From positions 1 to 30,110 of the forward strand of contig CAILBQ010000030.1 in the NCBI GenBank assembly GCA_903832475.1: a DNA stretch of 30,110 nt. Direction: 5' to 3'. Origin of the DNA: an uncultured Acidobacteriota bacterium (GTDB lineage: Bacteria > Acidobacteriota > Terriglobia > Terriglobales > Acidobacteriaceae). Under the pieces are notes generated by a model. It made no database searches, had not been told where the DNA came from, and saw only the letters and a program-made list of their open reading frames with translations. How positions within the stretch are numbered: position 1 is the first letter of the stretch; each line of letters starts with the position of its first letter. Below, one piece after another: positions 1 to 8,299 of this stretch. The position numbers and the translations under genes were made by a program.

Positions 1-332
1 AAAACTTTGCCAAGGCCGTGGCGGCGGGGGTAAAGATCGCGTTTGGCACAGATGCAGGGGTGTATCCGCATGGGGACAACGCGAAGCAGTTCTACTACAT
101 GGTGAAGTTCGGGATGACGCCGGCGGGGGCGATCCGCGCGGCGACGTCGAGCGCGGCGGACCTGATTGACCGCGCCAAGGATGAGGGCACTCTTGAAGCG
201 GGGAAATTTGCCGATGTGATTGCGGTGAGCGCGAATCCGCTGGACGATGTACGGGTGCTGGAGCATGTGGGGTTCGTGATGAAGGGCGGGAAGGTGTACA
301 AGGACGAGCTGCAGGCGTCGGCGAAGCCGTAA
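1..332 (+). CDS. Amidohydrolase family protein, C-terminal fragment (5' end outside window)
   Basis: The open frame runs in from the window edge (codons in phase from base 3) and ends with TAA at 330-332, so only about the last 110 residues are present. The fragment carries the GTDAG motif typical of the last metal-ligand aspartate of the amidohydrolase superfamily. It then shows the usual C-terminal helix of imidazolonepropionase/Xaa-Pro dipeptidase-like members (MTPAGAIRAAT followed by AADLI) and the closing beta-sandwich motif GTLEAGKFADVIAVSANPL. These enzymes hydrolyse amide or peptide bonds with a bound metal, and acidobacterial versions are often secreted, but the N-terminus and HxH motif are not visible here. 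Substrate unknown. Family call is firm, function is not. Confidence 0.85.
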   Translation, partial: NFAKAVAAGVKIAFGTDAGVYPHGDNAKQFYYMVKFGMTPAGAIRAATSSAADLIDRAKDEGTLEAGKFADVIAVSANPLDDVRVLEHVGFVMKGGKVYKDELQASAKP

Positions 333-581
333 CGAAAAGACGTCGCCAGGGAACCTCGGAGGGGCATTTTTTGCCGCTATGAACGGCGGACGGAGGGTGA
401 ATCCCGCCCCATCAAAAATCGGTGCGAGGGTGACGTGCGGGAGCAAAACGCAGTTCAAGGGTATACGCACGCGAGTCGAGAGACGCATCTACAGTGATTA
501 GAGACATTCGACTCGTGCTTGCTTTTGTTCGGTTTACATCGTAGAGCGGACGCGGGCCCGGCCTGGTGTTCTATACAAATC

Positions 582-2141
582 ATGAGCGCAAAACATTCTG
601 GTGATCGAGTCGTTATTGTGGGGGCGGGGCCGGGCGGCCTGGCTTCTGCCATGTTGCTGGCCAAGGCCGGTCTGGAAGTTACCGTGATCGAGAAGCGCGG
701 GACGGTGGGCGGCCGCACTTCGACGATCGAGCAGGACGGGTTTCGGTTCGATGTTGGGCCGACATTCTTTCTGTTTCCGCAGGTGCTGCGCGAGATATTT
801 GCGGCGACGGGGCACAGCCTGGAGAAGGAAGTGCCGATGTACCGGCTGGATCCGCAGTACCGGCTGATTTTTGGCGGTGGCGGCCAAGTGGATGCCACAC
901 CGAACGTGGAGCGGATGAAGGCGCAGATTGCGGCCATCAGTCCGGGCGATGCTTCGCGGCTGGAGGCCTATTTTCGCGACAATCGCGAGAAGCTGGAGCG
1001 GTTCACGCCGATTTTGCAAACGGAATTCGAAAGCTGGCGGGATTTATTGCGACCGGAGATGCTGAAGATGCTGCCTCTGGTGCGGCCGTGGCGATCGCTG
1101 GATTCCGATCTTCGGCAATATTTCAAGGATGACCGGATCCGGTTGGGGTTCAGCTTTCAGTCGAAGTACTTGGGTATGAGCCCGTTTTCTTGTCCGAGTC
1201 TATTCAGTATCTTGTCGTTTCTTGAGTACGAGCATGGGGTGTTTCACCCGGTGGGCGGTTGTGGCGCGGTCACGGCGGCCATGGCGCGGATTGCAGAAGG
1301 GATGGGCGTCAAGATCCTGCGCAATACAGCGGTTGAGGAATTGCTGTTTGACGGGCGAAAAGTGACGGGCGTTCGGACGAAAGAAGAGACGCTCGATGCC
1401 GAGGCGGTGGTGGTCAACGCCGACTTTGCGCAGGCCATGCAACGAATGGTGCCCAACCGTTTGCGGAAGCGATGGACGGATGAGCGGATCGAGAAGAAGC
1501 AATTTTCCTGCTCGACATTCATGATGTACCTCGGGGTTGAGGGCCTGGACAAGGACGTAGCTCATCATACGATTTACCTTTCGAAGAACTACGAGCAGAA
1601 CCTGAAGGACATCGAGCACAACCACGTGCTTTCGACTGAGGATCCTAGCTTTTATGTACAGAACGCGTGCGTGACGGATGCTTCGATGGCGCCAGAAGGG
1701 ATGAGCACGCTGTATGTGCTGGTTCCGGTGACGCACGAGAGCGAGAATGTGGACTGGGCGAAGCAGGAAGCGGGCTTCCGGACGATGGCCATCCGACAGC
1801 TGGAAAAGATTGGCATCAAGGATGTGGAGAAGCGGATTCGCGTGGAGAAGCGGTTGACTCCGCAGACGTGGAATTCGGATTTTGGGCTGCACCTGGGCGC
1901 GACGTTCAGCATGGCGCACTCGCTGCGGCAGATGCTGCATCTGCGGCCGCATAACCGGTTCGAGGATCTCGATGGCGTGTACCTAGTTGGTGGAGGGACG
2001 CATCCAGGCAGCGGGCTGCCGGTCATTTTCGAGTCGGCCCGGATTACGTCGCGGCTGCTGCTGAAGGATATGGAACTGGAGCCGAAGTGGAATCCCGCGC
2101 CAAGGCTGGAAAAGAGCGCTGTGTACGAAGTGGCTCGGTAG
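582..2141 (+). CDS. crtN: CrtI/CrtN-family carotenoid desaturase (FAD-dependent)
   Basis: Predicted 519-residue flavoprotein of the phytoene/dehydrosqualene desaturase family (usual length about 490-510). A Rossmann dinucleotide-binding motif lies at residues 10-19 (VVIVGAGPGG), followed by the family stretch VGGRTSTIEQDGFRFDVGP and the C-terminal FAD motif GGGTHPGSGLPVIFESA. Such enzymes introduce conjugated double bonds into a C30 or C40 isoprenoid at the membrane. The ATG at 582 was chosen because it places the FAD motif about ten residues from the N-terminus; an in-frame TTG at 519 would add 21 unconserved residues. No clear Shine-Dalgarno precedes 582. It leads a same-strand cluster with an aldehyde dehydrogenase, a second CrtI-family enzyme, an acyltransferase and a glycosyltransferase, which favours a CrtN-like C30 role (inference). 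A C40 phytoene desaturase remains possible from sequence alone. Confidence 0.85.
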   Translation: MSAKHSGDRVVIVGAGPGGLASAMLLAKAGLEVTVIEKRGTVGGRTSTIEQDGFRFDVGPTFFLFPQVLREIFAATGHSLEKEVPMYRLDPQYRLIFGGGGQVDATPNVERMKAQIAAISPGDASRLEAYFRDNREKLERFTPILQTEFESWRDLLRPEMLKMLPLVRPWRSLDSDLRQYFKDDRIRLGFSFQSKYLGMSPFSCPSLFSILSFLEYEHGVFHPVGGCGAVTAAMARIAEGMGVKILRNTAVEELLFDGRKVTGVRTKEETLDAEAVVVNADFAQAMQRMVPNRLRKRWTDERIEKKQFSCSTFMMYLGVEGLDKDVAHHTIYLSKNYEQNLKDIEHNHVLSTEDPSFYVQNACVTDASMAPEGMSTLYVLVPVTHESENVDWAKQEAGFRTMAIRQLEKIGIKDVEKRIRVEKRLTPQTWNSDFGLHLGATFSMAHSLRQMLHLRPHNRFEDLDGVYLVGGGTHPGSGLPVIFESARITSRLLLKDMELEPKWNPAPRLEKSAVYEVAR

Positions 2142-2193
2142 CACTCGGCGTGCGGGCGGATGCGGCTACGCCGCAGGGCTAAGAGCAGAAGCG

Positions 2194-2216
2194 GATCCTT
2201 CACTCCGAGATGACAA
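2194..2216. repeat. Short dispersed repeat, GATCCTTCACT type, shortened copy
   Basis: This intergenic stretch matches the element at 10651-10680 but lacks the internal bases that complete the palindrome there. Both share GATCCTTCACT and a GATGACAA end. It sits between the desaturase and aldehyde dehydrogenase genes, so it lies inside the presumed operon or marks a break in it. Confidence 0.45.
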
Positions 2217-2296
2217 TTTCTGTGGAAGGGTGAAGTTCGTCCTCAAGCGGCACCAGAGTGATATTTGAGAGTTGCATGCTGGATGTAGGGCAAGCT

Positions 2297-3745
2297 ATGG
2301 AAACCGGTTCTCTGGAAGGGATGAGGCTGGCTCAGAGGAAGTGGGCGGGCGTTCCGGTGCGGGAACGTGTGCGGGTAGTGGAACGGCTGCGGAAGAGAAT
2401 GGCCGGGGCGGCGCAGGAATTGGCGGAGACGATCCCAACACACCTAGCCGGCGCGCTTCATCGAACGGTGGCGGACACGCTGGTGGCTGAGGTGCTTCCA
2501 TTGATGGAGGCTTGCCGGTTTCTGGAGCGGCGGGCGAGCGGAATCCTGAGAACGAAGGAGCTGGGGCGGCGGGGACGGCCGCTTTGGCTTAGCGGCGTCG
2601 AGTCGGAGTTGGAACGGGAGCCGTGGGGTGTGGTGCTGACCCTGGGGGCGGGGAACTATCCGCTGCTGCTGGCCGGGGTGCAGACGTTGCAGGCGTTGAT
2701 TGCCGGGAATGCGGTGCTGTGGAAGCCGGCTCCGGGAACGCAAACGGTGGCGCATGCCATGCGGCTGCTGCTGGCGGAGTCAGGGCTTGATCCCGAGCTG
2801 CTGACGATTCTGGATCCTGATGTGGAGAGCGCGACGGAAGCGATAGCGGCGGGCGTCGATCACGTCGTGCTGACAGGGTCGGTGGAAACAGGACGGGCGG
2901 TGCTGCGCCAACTGGCGGAGACGGTGACGCCGGCGACGATGGAGCTTTCCGGGTGTGATGCGGTGTTTGTCCTGCCGGGAGCGGATATGGAACGGGTGCT
3001 GGGGGCGCTTTCCTTTGGGATGCGGTTCAACGGGTCGTTTACCTGTATGGCTCCGCGGCGGGTTTTTCTGGTCGGCATGGATGTGGGACAAGCCGCGGGT
3101 TTTGAGATCAGGTTGGCCGAGGTTTTGGGGAAGTCAGGGTCTGTCACGATTCCGCCAGCCACGGCGAAGCTGCTTAAGGAAATGATGCGCGAGGCGCGCA
3201 GTCATGGGGCGGAAGTGGTTTTGGATGGATTGAGGGAGAGCGAGGCGAGCGCGGCTGCGACGTTGATTTGCGGGGCGACGCCGGATCTGATTTGCATGCA
3301 GGCCAGCGTGTTTGCGCCGTTATTGAGCGTGATGCGGACAACAGACGCGGAAGAGGCGCTGGCGGCGGATGCTGCGTGCCGGTATGGACTGACGGCGGCG
3401 GTGTTTGGGACGGAGGATGTGGCGCGCAGGTTTGCCAGCCGGCTGGTTGTGGGGCATGTGCTGATCAACGATGTGGTGATTCCGACGGCTGATCCGCGGG
3501 TGAGTTTTGGCGGGCGTGGGCGGAGCGGGTTTGGGGTGACGAGGGGCGTGGACGGTTTGCTGGCGATGACGACTGCGCGGATGGTGCAGGTGAGCCGGGG
3601 GGACCGGAAGCGGGCTTGGGCGCCGACGAGCGAGGGGCATGCAGAGTTTTTTGCAGGGTTGGCAGCGATGTTGCATGGGGATGGATTGAGGGTGCGCTTG
3701 GAGGGGTTGAAGAGGGTTGTGCGGGCGGCGCGGAAATTGAAATGA
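2297..3745 (+). CDS. Aldehyde dehydrogenase family protein, candidate carotenoid aldehyde dehydrogenase
   Basis: About 482 residues, the normal length for an NAD(P)-dependent aldehyde dehydrogenase. Visible family marks, numbered from the ATG at 2297, are the oxyanion Asn in GAGNYP (N120), the cofactor region VLWKPAP, the general-base glutamate in TMELSG (E216) and the nucleophilic cysteine in GSFTCMAPRR (C250). The start is uncertain. GTG at 2258 and ATG at 2276 are in frame, but 2297 has a GGG tract six bases upstream and fits the family N-terminus. Its position between two CrtI-family genes parallels the AldH/CrtNc enzyme that oxidises 4,4'-diaponeurosporen-al to the acid in staphyloxanthin-type pathways. 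That role is inference from context; the family call is secure. Confidence 0.85.
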   Translation: METGSLEGMRLAQRKWAGVPVRERVRVVERLRKRMAGAAQELAETIPTHLAGALHRTVADTLVAEVLPLMEACRFLERRASGILRTKELGRRGRPLWLSGVESELEREPWGVVLTLGAGNYPLLLAGVQTLQALIAGNAVLWKPAPGTQTVAHAMRLLLAESGLDPELLTILDPDVESATEAIAAGVDHVVLTGSVETGRAVLRQLAETVTPATMELSGCDAVFVLPGADMERVLGALSFGMRFNGSFTCMAPRRVFLVGMDVGQAAGFEIRLAEVLGKSGSVTIPPATAKLLKEMMREARSHGAEVVLDGLRESEASAAATLICGATPDLICMQASVFAPLLSVMRTTDAEEALAADAACRYGLTAAVFGTEDVARRFASRLVVGHVLINDVVIPTADPRVSFGGRGRSGFGVTRGVDGLLAMTTARMVQVSRGDRKRAWAPTSEGHAEFFAGLAAMLHGDGLRVRLEGLKRVVRAARKLK

Positions 3746-3754
3746 GCCAGGGTG

Positions 3755-3803
3755 GAGAAGCAGATTCCCGGCAGGAATGACAGACAGAAAAGCCAGGACA
3801 GCG
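3755..3803. repeat. Dispersed palindromic repeat, GAGAAGCAGATTCC family, copy 1
   Basis: The segment begins GAGAAGCAGATTCC and continues with a short palindrome (ATTCC...GGAAT), then ATGACAGACAGAAAAGC. Related copies lie at 10594-10638 and 16349-16396 with the same order of motifs. It fills most of the gap between the aldehyde dehydrogenase and the second CrtI-family gene. Confidence 0.65.
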
Positions 3804-3859
3804 GCAAAAGCAACAGGAAATGCAACAGCATGGACGGATACTTTTGGGGGGATCGATTG

Positions 3860-5410
3860 ATGAAAATTGCGGTGATTGGGTCGGGGTTGGGTGGGTTGTC
3901 GGCGGCGGCCACTTTGGCGGCGCGAGGGTATGACGTTGAGGTATTTGAAAAGAATGCGTGGCTAGGCGGGAAGGCGGCGCAGTTGGAAGGCGACGGGTTC
4001 CGGTTCGATATGGGGCCGACCATCCTGATCCGGCCGTCGGTGCTGCGGCGGATTTTCTCGGAGGCGGGACGGAAGCTTGAAGACTACCTGGACATGGTGC
4101 GGCTCGATCCGCAATGGCGGTGCTTCTTTGACGATGGGTTGGTGCTGGATCTCGAGGACAATCTGCAGGTGATGGCGACTTCGCTGGACCGGCTGAAGCC
4201 GGGGATGGGGCAGGGGTTTCTGGAGTTCCTGGAGCTGTCGGAAAAGCTGCACGAGATCAGCAACAAGTTCTTTTTCTGGCGTCCGGTAGGCACGATGATG
4301 GACACGCTGGATCTGAAGGGGGCGTTCTCGATCGCGGTGCTGAAAGACGTGATGCGGATGCGGCTAGGGAAGACGGTGGGCGGGACGATTCGCGAATACA
4401 TTCCCGATGCGCGGGTTGCGCAGATGCTTGATCACTACACGCAGTATGTGGGGTCCTCGCCGGATGCTTCGCCGGCGATTTTGTGCGCGATTGGGCATAT
4501 GCAGTCGGAGGAGGGAATCTGGTATCCGATGGGCGGGACGCGGGCAGTTCCGGAAGCGCTGGTGAAGCTGGGGCGGGAATTGGGGGTGAAGTACCACACG
4601 GATACCGAGGTGAAGCGGCTGGTGATTGAGGGTGGGAAGATTGCAGGACTGGAGACGGTCGGCGGGGAAACGCTCCGGTTTGACGCGGTGGTTTCGAATG
4701 AGGATGCGGTGCGAACGTATCGCGAATTAGTGGGCGGGACGTATGCCGAGAAGTTCGAGAAGGAGCGGGAGTATGAACCGGCTTGTTCCGGGGTGGTGCT
4801 GTACCTGGGGCTGAACAAGAGGTATGAGCACCTGGCGCATCACTGCTTTGTGTTTTCGAGAGACCCGGAGGAGGAATTTCACCACATCTATGACCTGGGA
4901 CAGCCCGCGCCTGATCCAACGTGCTACCTGGCTTCGACGACGCGGACGGAGGCGGCGACGGCTCCAGAGGGCGGGGATGCGTTGTATGTTTTGGTGCATA
5001 CGCCGTATCTGCGCCCGGATCACAACTGGGATGAGATGTTTCCCAAGTATCGTCAAGTCATCCTGGATAAATTGAAGAGGACTGCCGGGATGCCAGATAT
5101 TGAAGAGCGGATTGTATTTGAACGGGCGCTGACGCCGGTGGATATTCACAAAAGATATCAGGTGCTGAACGGAGCGATTTATGGGCTTTCGAGCCATGGA
5201 CGGTGGACGGGAGCGTTCAAGCCGTCGAACCGCCGCCGGGATTTGGAGGGGCTGTTTCTGGCTGGCGGAGCCGCGCATCCCGGCCCAGGCATGCCTATGG
5301 TATTAATGTCGGGGTGGATTGCCGCAGATGCCGTCGATCAGCGTTATCGTGGAGAAGAGGCGGCCGCCGCAAGCCGCAGACAGGTTGAGGAGCAACTGAC
5401 AGCAGTATGA
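3860..5410 (+). CDS. crtP: CrtP/CrtNb-like carotenoid oxidase (CrtI superfamily)
   Basis: A 516-residue second member of the CrtI flavoprotein family. The FAD-binding motif is at the extreme N-terminus (KIAVIGSGLGG, residues 2-12), with VGP-type stretch DGFRFDMGPTILIRP and a C-terminal signature GGAAHPGPGMPMV followed by LMSGW. That last form, as I recall it, resembles the terminal-methyl oxidases CrtP/CrtNb more than classical desaturases, which usually end in a THPGxGxP form like the neighbour at 582. CrtP enzymes convert the terminal methyl of diaponeurosporene or diapolycopene to an aldehyde. The ATG at 3860 has a G-rich tract (GGGGGG) about nine bases upstream; longer in-frame starts would translate through the repeat at 3755-3803. 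The stop overlaps the next start by four bases (ATGA), implying translational coupling. Oxidase versus desaturase is inferred. Confidence 0.8.
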   Translation: MKIAVIGSGLGGLSAAATLAARGYDVEVFEKNAWLGGKAAQLEGDGFRFDMGPTILIRPSVLRRIFSEAGRKLEDYLDMVRLDPQWRCFFDDGLVLDLEDNLQVMATSLDRLKPGMGQGFLEFLELSEKLHEISNKFFFWRPVGTMMDTLDLKGAFSIAVLKDVMRMRLGKTVGGTIREYIPDARVAQMLDHYTQYVGSSPDASPAILCAIGHMQSEEGIWYPMGGTRAVPEALVKLGRELGVKYHTDTEVKRLVIEGGKIAGLETVGGETLRFDAVVSNEDAVRTYRELVGGTYAEKFEKEREYEPACSGVVLYLGLNKRYEHLAHHCFVFSRDPEEEFHHIYDLGQPAPDPTCYLASTTRTEAATAPEGGDALYVLVHTPYLRPDHNWDEMFPKYRQVILDKLKRTAGMPDIEERIVFERALTPVDIHKRYQVLNGAIYGLSSHGRWTGAFKPSNRRRDLEGLFLAGGAAHPGPGMPMVLMSGWIAADAVDQRYRGEEAAAASRRQVEEQLTAV

Positions 5411-6222
5411 CGCGAACGCAAGTCAACGCGACCCGGCCGGGTGGAGATCTGCGGATTCCTTCGCGCCGGGCGCTTGCGTTGTTCTCGATCTATCTGAACT
5501 GGTATCTGAAGCGGCATTTTCATGCGCTGCGGGTGGCGAATGCGGGGCGGATTCCGCCGCAGGCCGAGCCGCTGATCCTGTTTGGCAATCATGCATCGTG
5601 GTGGGACCCGCTGACGGCGATGATTCTGGGAAAACACATTCTGCCGGAGCGGGATCATTATGCGCCGATGGATTCGACGGCGCTGGAGCATTACAGCGTT
5701 TTCAAGCCGATGGGATTTTTCCCGGTAGACAATGCTTCGGCGAGAGGCGCCGCGCAGTTGATGCGGGCCGGGGACCAGGTGCTTTCACGGGAAAATTCCG
5801 TGCTGTGGATTACTCCGGAGAGCCAGTTTCAGGACGTTCGCAAGAGGCCGATCGTGTTCAAGCCGGGGATCGGGGCGCTGATCAGCCGGCGAGGGCGGCT
5901 GACGTGTGTTCCGATTGCAATCGAGTATGCATTTTGGAACGAGCGTTTGCCGGAGGTCCTGGTGAACGTCGGGGAGCCGCTGGAAATCGCCGATGGAACG
6001 ATGGAAGACGCGCGCACCTGGACAAATCTGCTTTCCTATGCGATGGCGGCGACGCTAGATGAGCTGGCGATGCTGGCCATGGAACGCGATCCTGAAGCGT
6101 TCACGACGGTGCTGGCGGGAACGGGCGGGATCGGCGGAGTCTACGAGGTCTGGAAACGTTTCAGCAGTGCGGTCACGGGGCGCCCGTATCATCACGATCA
6201 TGGAAGTTTGCACGAACGATGA
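5407..6222 (+). CDS. PlsC-type lysophospholipid acyltransferase family protein
   Basis: 271 residues with the acyltransferase motifs of the PlsC/LPLAT family: NHASWWD (H62-x4-D67), the PES block standing in for the usual PEGTR (P137-E138), and FKPG (151-154), which contributes to acceptor binding. The family transfers acyl groups from acyl-CoA or acyl-ACP to a hydroxyl, usually on lysophosphatidate, at the membrane. The gene overlaps the upstream oxidase and the downstream glycosyltransferase by four bases each, so it is almost certainly co-translated with them. By position it could acylate a glycosylated carotenoid, the job done by the unrelated CrtO in Staphylococcus; this is inference. A housekeeping 1-acylglycerol-3-phosphate acyltransferase is the alternative. 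Confidence 0.85.
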   Translation: MTRTQVNATRPGGDLRIPSRRALALFSIYLNWYLKRHFHALRVANAGRIPPQAEPLILFGNHASWWDPLTAMILGKHILPERDHYAPMDSTALEHYSVFKPMGFFPVDNASARGAAQLMRAGDQVLSRENSVLWITPESQFQDVRKRPIVFKPGIGALISRRGRLTCVPIAIEYAFWNERLPEVLVNVGEPLEIADGTMEDARTWTNLLSYAMAATLDELAMLAMERDPEAFTTVLAGTGGIGGVYEVWKRFSSAVTGRPYHHDHGSLHER

Positions 6223-7424
6223 CCCTGACTCTGCTGCTGCAGACTGATTTTGCGAACGCCACTACTTTGGGAATGAGCGGGATTTCACTGGTAGCGCTCG
6301 GGACGCTGCTGGCGGCGGCGGTTCCGGCGCTGCTGTTTGCCCTGAATGTGTGGCTGTTTCGAAGGCCGGGGCAGGGGTGGAATCGGCGGACGTTGCCGAC
6401 GGTCTCGGTGCTGATTCCGGCGCGGAACGAAGAGCTTTCGATTGAGGCGTCGATCAAGGCAGTGATGCGTTCCCGGGGAGTGGACTGGGAGCTGGTCGTG
6501 CTGGACGACGGCTCAACGGACCGGACTGCAGAGATCGTGAAGGCCATTGCGGAGGTGCATCCGCGGGTTCGGCTAGAGACGGCACCGCCGCTGCCGGATG
6601 GTTGGAACGGAAAGCAGCATGCGTGCTGGGTGCTGGCGGCGAAGGCTTCGCAGGATGTGTTCTGTTTTCTGGATGCCGATGTGCGCGTGGGGCCGGAAGC
6701 GCTCTACCGGATGCTCAGCGAGATCAACTATACCGAAACGGGAGAGCCGGAGCGGGCTCTGGTAAGCGGGTTTCCGCGGCAGGAGACGGGGACGTTTCTG
6801 GAATGGCTGCTGCTGCCGTTGATTCATTTTGTGCTGCTGGGATTTTTGCCGCTGGCGGGGGAGCGCTGGAGCCGGCGGGCGGGATTTGCGGCGGGATGCG
6901 GGCAGATGCTGATGGTGAAACGGCAGGCATACTTTGCCAGCGGCGGCCATTCGGCGATTCCGACGACGATGCATGACGGGTTGCTGCTGCCGCAGGTGTT
7001 TCGGCGGCTGGGTTTTCGGACGCGGGTCTACGACTTGAGCCAGGATGCGGTTTGCCGGATGTACAGGAACGCAGGGCAGGTTTGGGCCGGATTGTCCAAG
7101 AATGCGACGGAAGGGATGGCTTCGCCGGGACGGATCGGGGTGTTTACGGTGTTGCTGCTGCTGGGGCAGGTGTTGCCGCTGCCGGTCTGGATATGGGCGA
7201 CGCTGATGCATGATGATGGGGCGGCTTCGCTGGCATTTGGCGCGCTGGTGCTGGGGTATGGAGTACGGGTGATCAGCGCGATTTGTTACCGGCAGAGCTG
7301 GCGGGGAACGCTGCTGCATCCGCTGGGTGTGATGACGTTGCTGACTTTGCAGTGGGCATCTCTGGCTGGGCGGCTGAGGGGCAAGCCGGCAACCTGGAAG
7401 CAGCGGGCGTACCGGGTGGAGTGA
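6219..7424 (+). CDS. Family 2 glycosyltransferase, CrtQ/HpnB-like, membrane-bound
   Basis: 401 residues. An N-terminal hydrophobic segment (about residues 20-46) is followed by a GT-A catalytic domain with VSVLIPARNEE (62-72), DDGSTD (96-101) and the metal-binding LDADV (151-155). The LPDGWNGK motif near 125-132 is shared, from memory, with CrtQ and hopanoid-associated HpnB glycosyltransferases. Two to three further hydrophobic segments lie near the C-terminus (about 305-380). It would attach a sugar from a nucleotide-sugar donor to a membrane-embedded acceptor. Its start overlaps the acyltransferase stop (ATGA). Next to desaturase, oxidase and aldehyde dehydrogenase genes, the likely acceptor is a carotenoid carboxylate as in staphyloxanthin synthesis (inference). 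GT2 family is firm; donor and acceptor are not known. Confidence 0.87.
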   Translation: MTLTLLLQTDFANATTLGMSGISLVALGTLLAAAVPALLFALNVWLFRRPGQGWNRRTLPTVSVLIPARNEELSIEASIKAVMRSRGVDWELVVLDDGSTDRTAEIVKAIAEVHPRVRLETAPPLPDGWNGKQHACWVLAAKASQDVFCFLDADVRVGPEALYRMLSEINYTETGEPERALVSGFPRQETGTFLEWLLLPLIHFVLLGFLPLAGERWSRRAGFAAGCGQMLMVKRQAYFASGGHSAIPTTMHDGLLLPQVFRRLGFRTRVYDLSQDAVCRMYRNAGQVWAGLSKNATEGMASPGRIGVFTVLLLLGQVLPLPVWIWATLMHDDGAASLAFGALVLGYGVRVISAICYRQSWRGTLLHPLGVMTLLTLQWASLAGRLRGKPATWKQRAYRVE

Positions 7425-7506
7425 GAAGGCCTGAAGTGACTTGCAGGCCGGGTTTGTCGTCCAAGAGAACTGGGAATGCCAGTATCTTTCATTCAGGGAT
7501 TTGCGT

Positions 7507-8169
7507 TTGCATCGTTTTGGAAAACAATTGAGGGTTGCCGGGCGTTGGGCAGCAATGTTGTTGCTTGGCATGCCGGCGACGTGTGGGTTCGCGCGCAATG
7601 AGCCCGATCGAGCCCTTTACGCGGACCGGTTGCGGGTGGCGCGGGTCGCTTACTTCAAAGTGATTACGAGCAACGACCAAGGGGCGGACAAGGCGGCGCA
7701 CGAGGCGCTGGCGGCGCTGGAACAGGCGTATCCGGGCGACCCTGTGGCGAAGGCCTATCACGGAAGCCTTGAACTGTTGGATGCGGCGCACAACTGGGCG
7801 ATTTGGAATTTGCATAAGCAGTCGGCGGAAGGTTTGAGCCTGATGGATGAGGCGGTGACACAGGCTCCGAATGAACCTGAGGCGCGTTTTATTCGGGCAG
7901 CTACTAGCTGGCATCTACCGGGGTTTTACCGACGGCGGGCGCAGTGCGAGGCGGATTTTGAGCTGCTGGCGGGGCGGGCGGAGCAAGATGCACGGGAGGG
8001 TCGGCTGCCTCCGGAGCTGGCGGCGGCGGCGTTCAACTACTGGGGGCAGATTCTGGTGGGACGGGAGGACCGGGCGGGGGCGCGGGGGGCGTTCAGCGCG
8101 GCGGTGCGGGTGGCGGCGGGGAGTCCGGGTGGGGTGGACGCGGCGAAAAGGTTGAAAGCGTTGGGCTAA
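7507..8169 (+). CDS. Small exported TPR-like protein of unknown function
   Basis: The frame is open from TTG at 7441 to TAA at 8169. TTG at 7507 is preferred because AGGGA lies seven bases upstream and because it gives a credible signal peptide: basic start, a WAAMLLLGMPA hydrophobic core and possible cleavage after CGFA. The mature part (about 190 residues) is alpha-helical and Ala-rich, with paired helices spaced like tetratricopeptide repeats (for example the NEPEARFIRAATSWHLPGFY segment and the final GARGAFSAAVRVA helix). It follows the glycosyltransferase on the same strand and precedes a strong double hairpin, so it is probably the last gene of the carotenoid operon. I do not recognise a specific family; a scaffold or sugar-chain related role would be guesswork. 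Confidence 0.6.
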   Translation: MHRFGKQLRVAGRWAAMLLLGMPATCGFARNEPDRALYADRLRVARVAYFKVITSNDQGADKAAHEALAALEQAYPGDPVAKAYHGSLELLDAAHNWAIWNLHKQSAEGLSLMDEAVTQAPNEPEARFIRAATSWHLPGFYRRRAQCEADFELLAGRAEQDAREGRLPPELAAAAFNYWGQILVGREDRAGARGAFSAAVRVAAGSPGGVDAAKRLKALG

Positions 8170-8212
8170 GGGTCGCTGCGGAGCGGCTGCTCTTGATTCG
8201 AAGGGCGAAAGC

Positions 8213-8274
8213 ATGCCTCAGGGGCTGAAGCCACTGAGGCATCGCCTTCGTTTTGCCGGGGATGAATCCCCGGC
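8213..8274. terminator. Twin hairpins between convergent genes (repeat-type bidirectional terminator)
   Basis: Two adjacent stem-loops. The first pairs ATGCCTCAG (8213-8221) with CTGAGGCAT (8234-8242), then after one mismatch GGC/GCC closes a TGAA loop. The second pairs GCCGGGGA (8255-8262) with TCCCCGGC (8267-8274), also around TGAA. There is no T-tract, so rho-independent termination is not certain. It lies between a plus-strand and a minus-strand gene that converge, where a shared transcription stop or mRNA 3'-end stabiliser is expected. Confidence 0.6.
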
Positions 8275-8299
8275 CTACCCTATAACTTCCTTGCCTACT

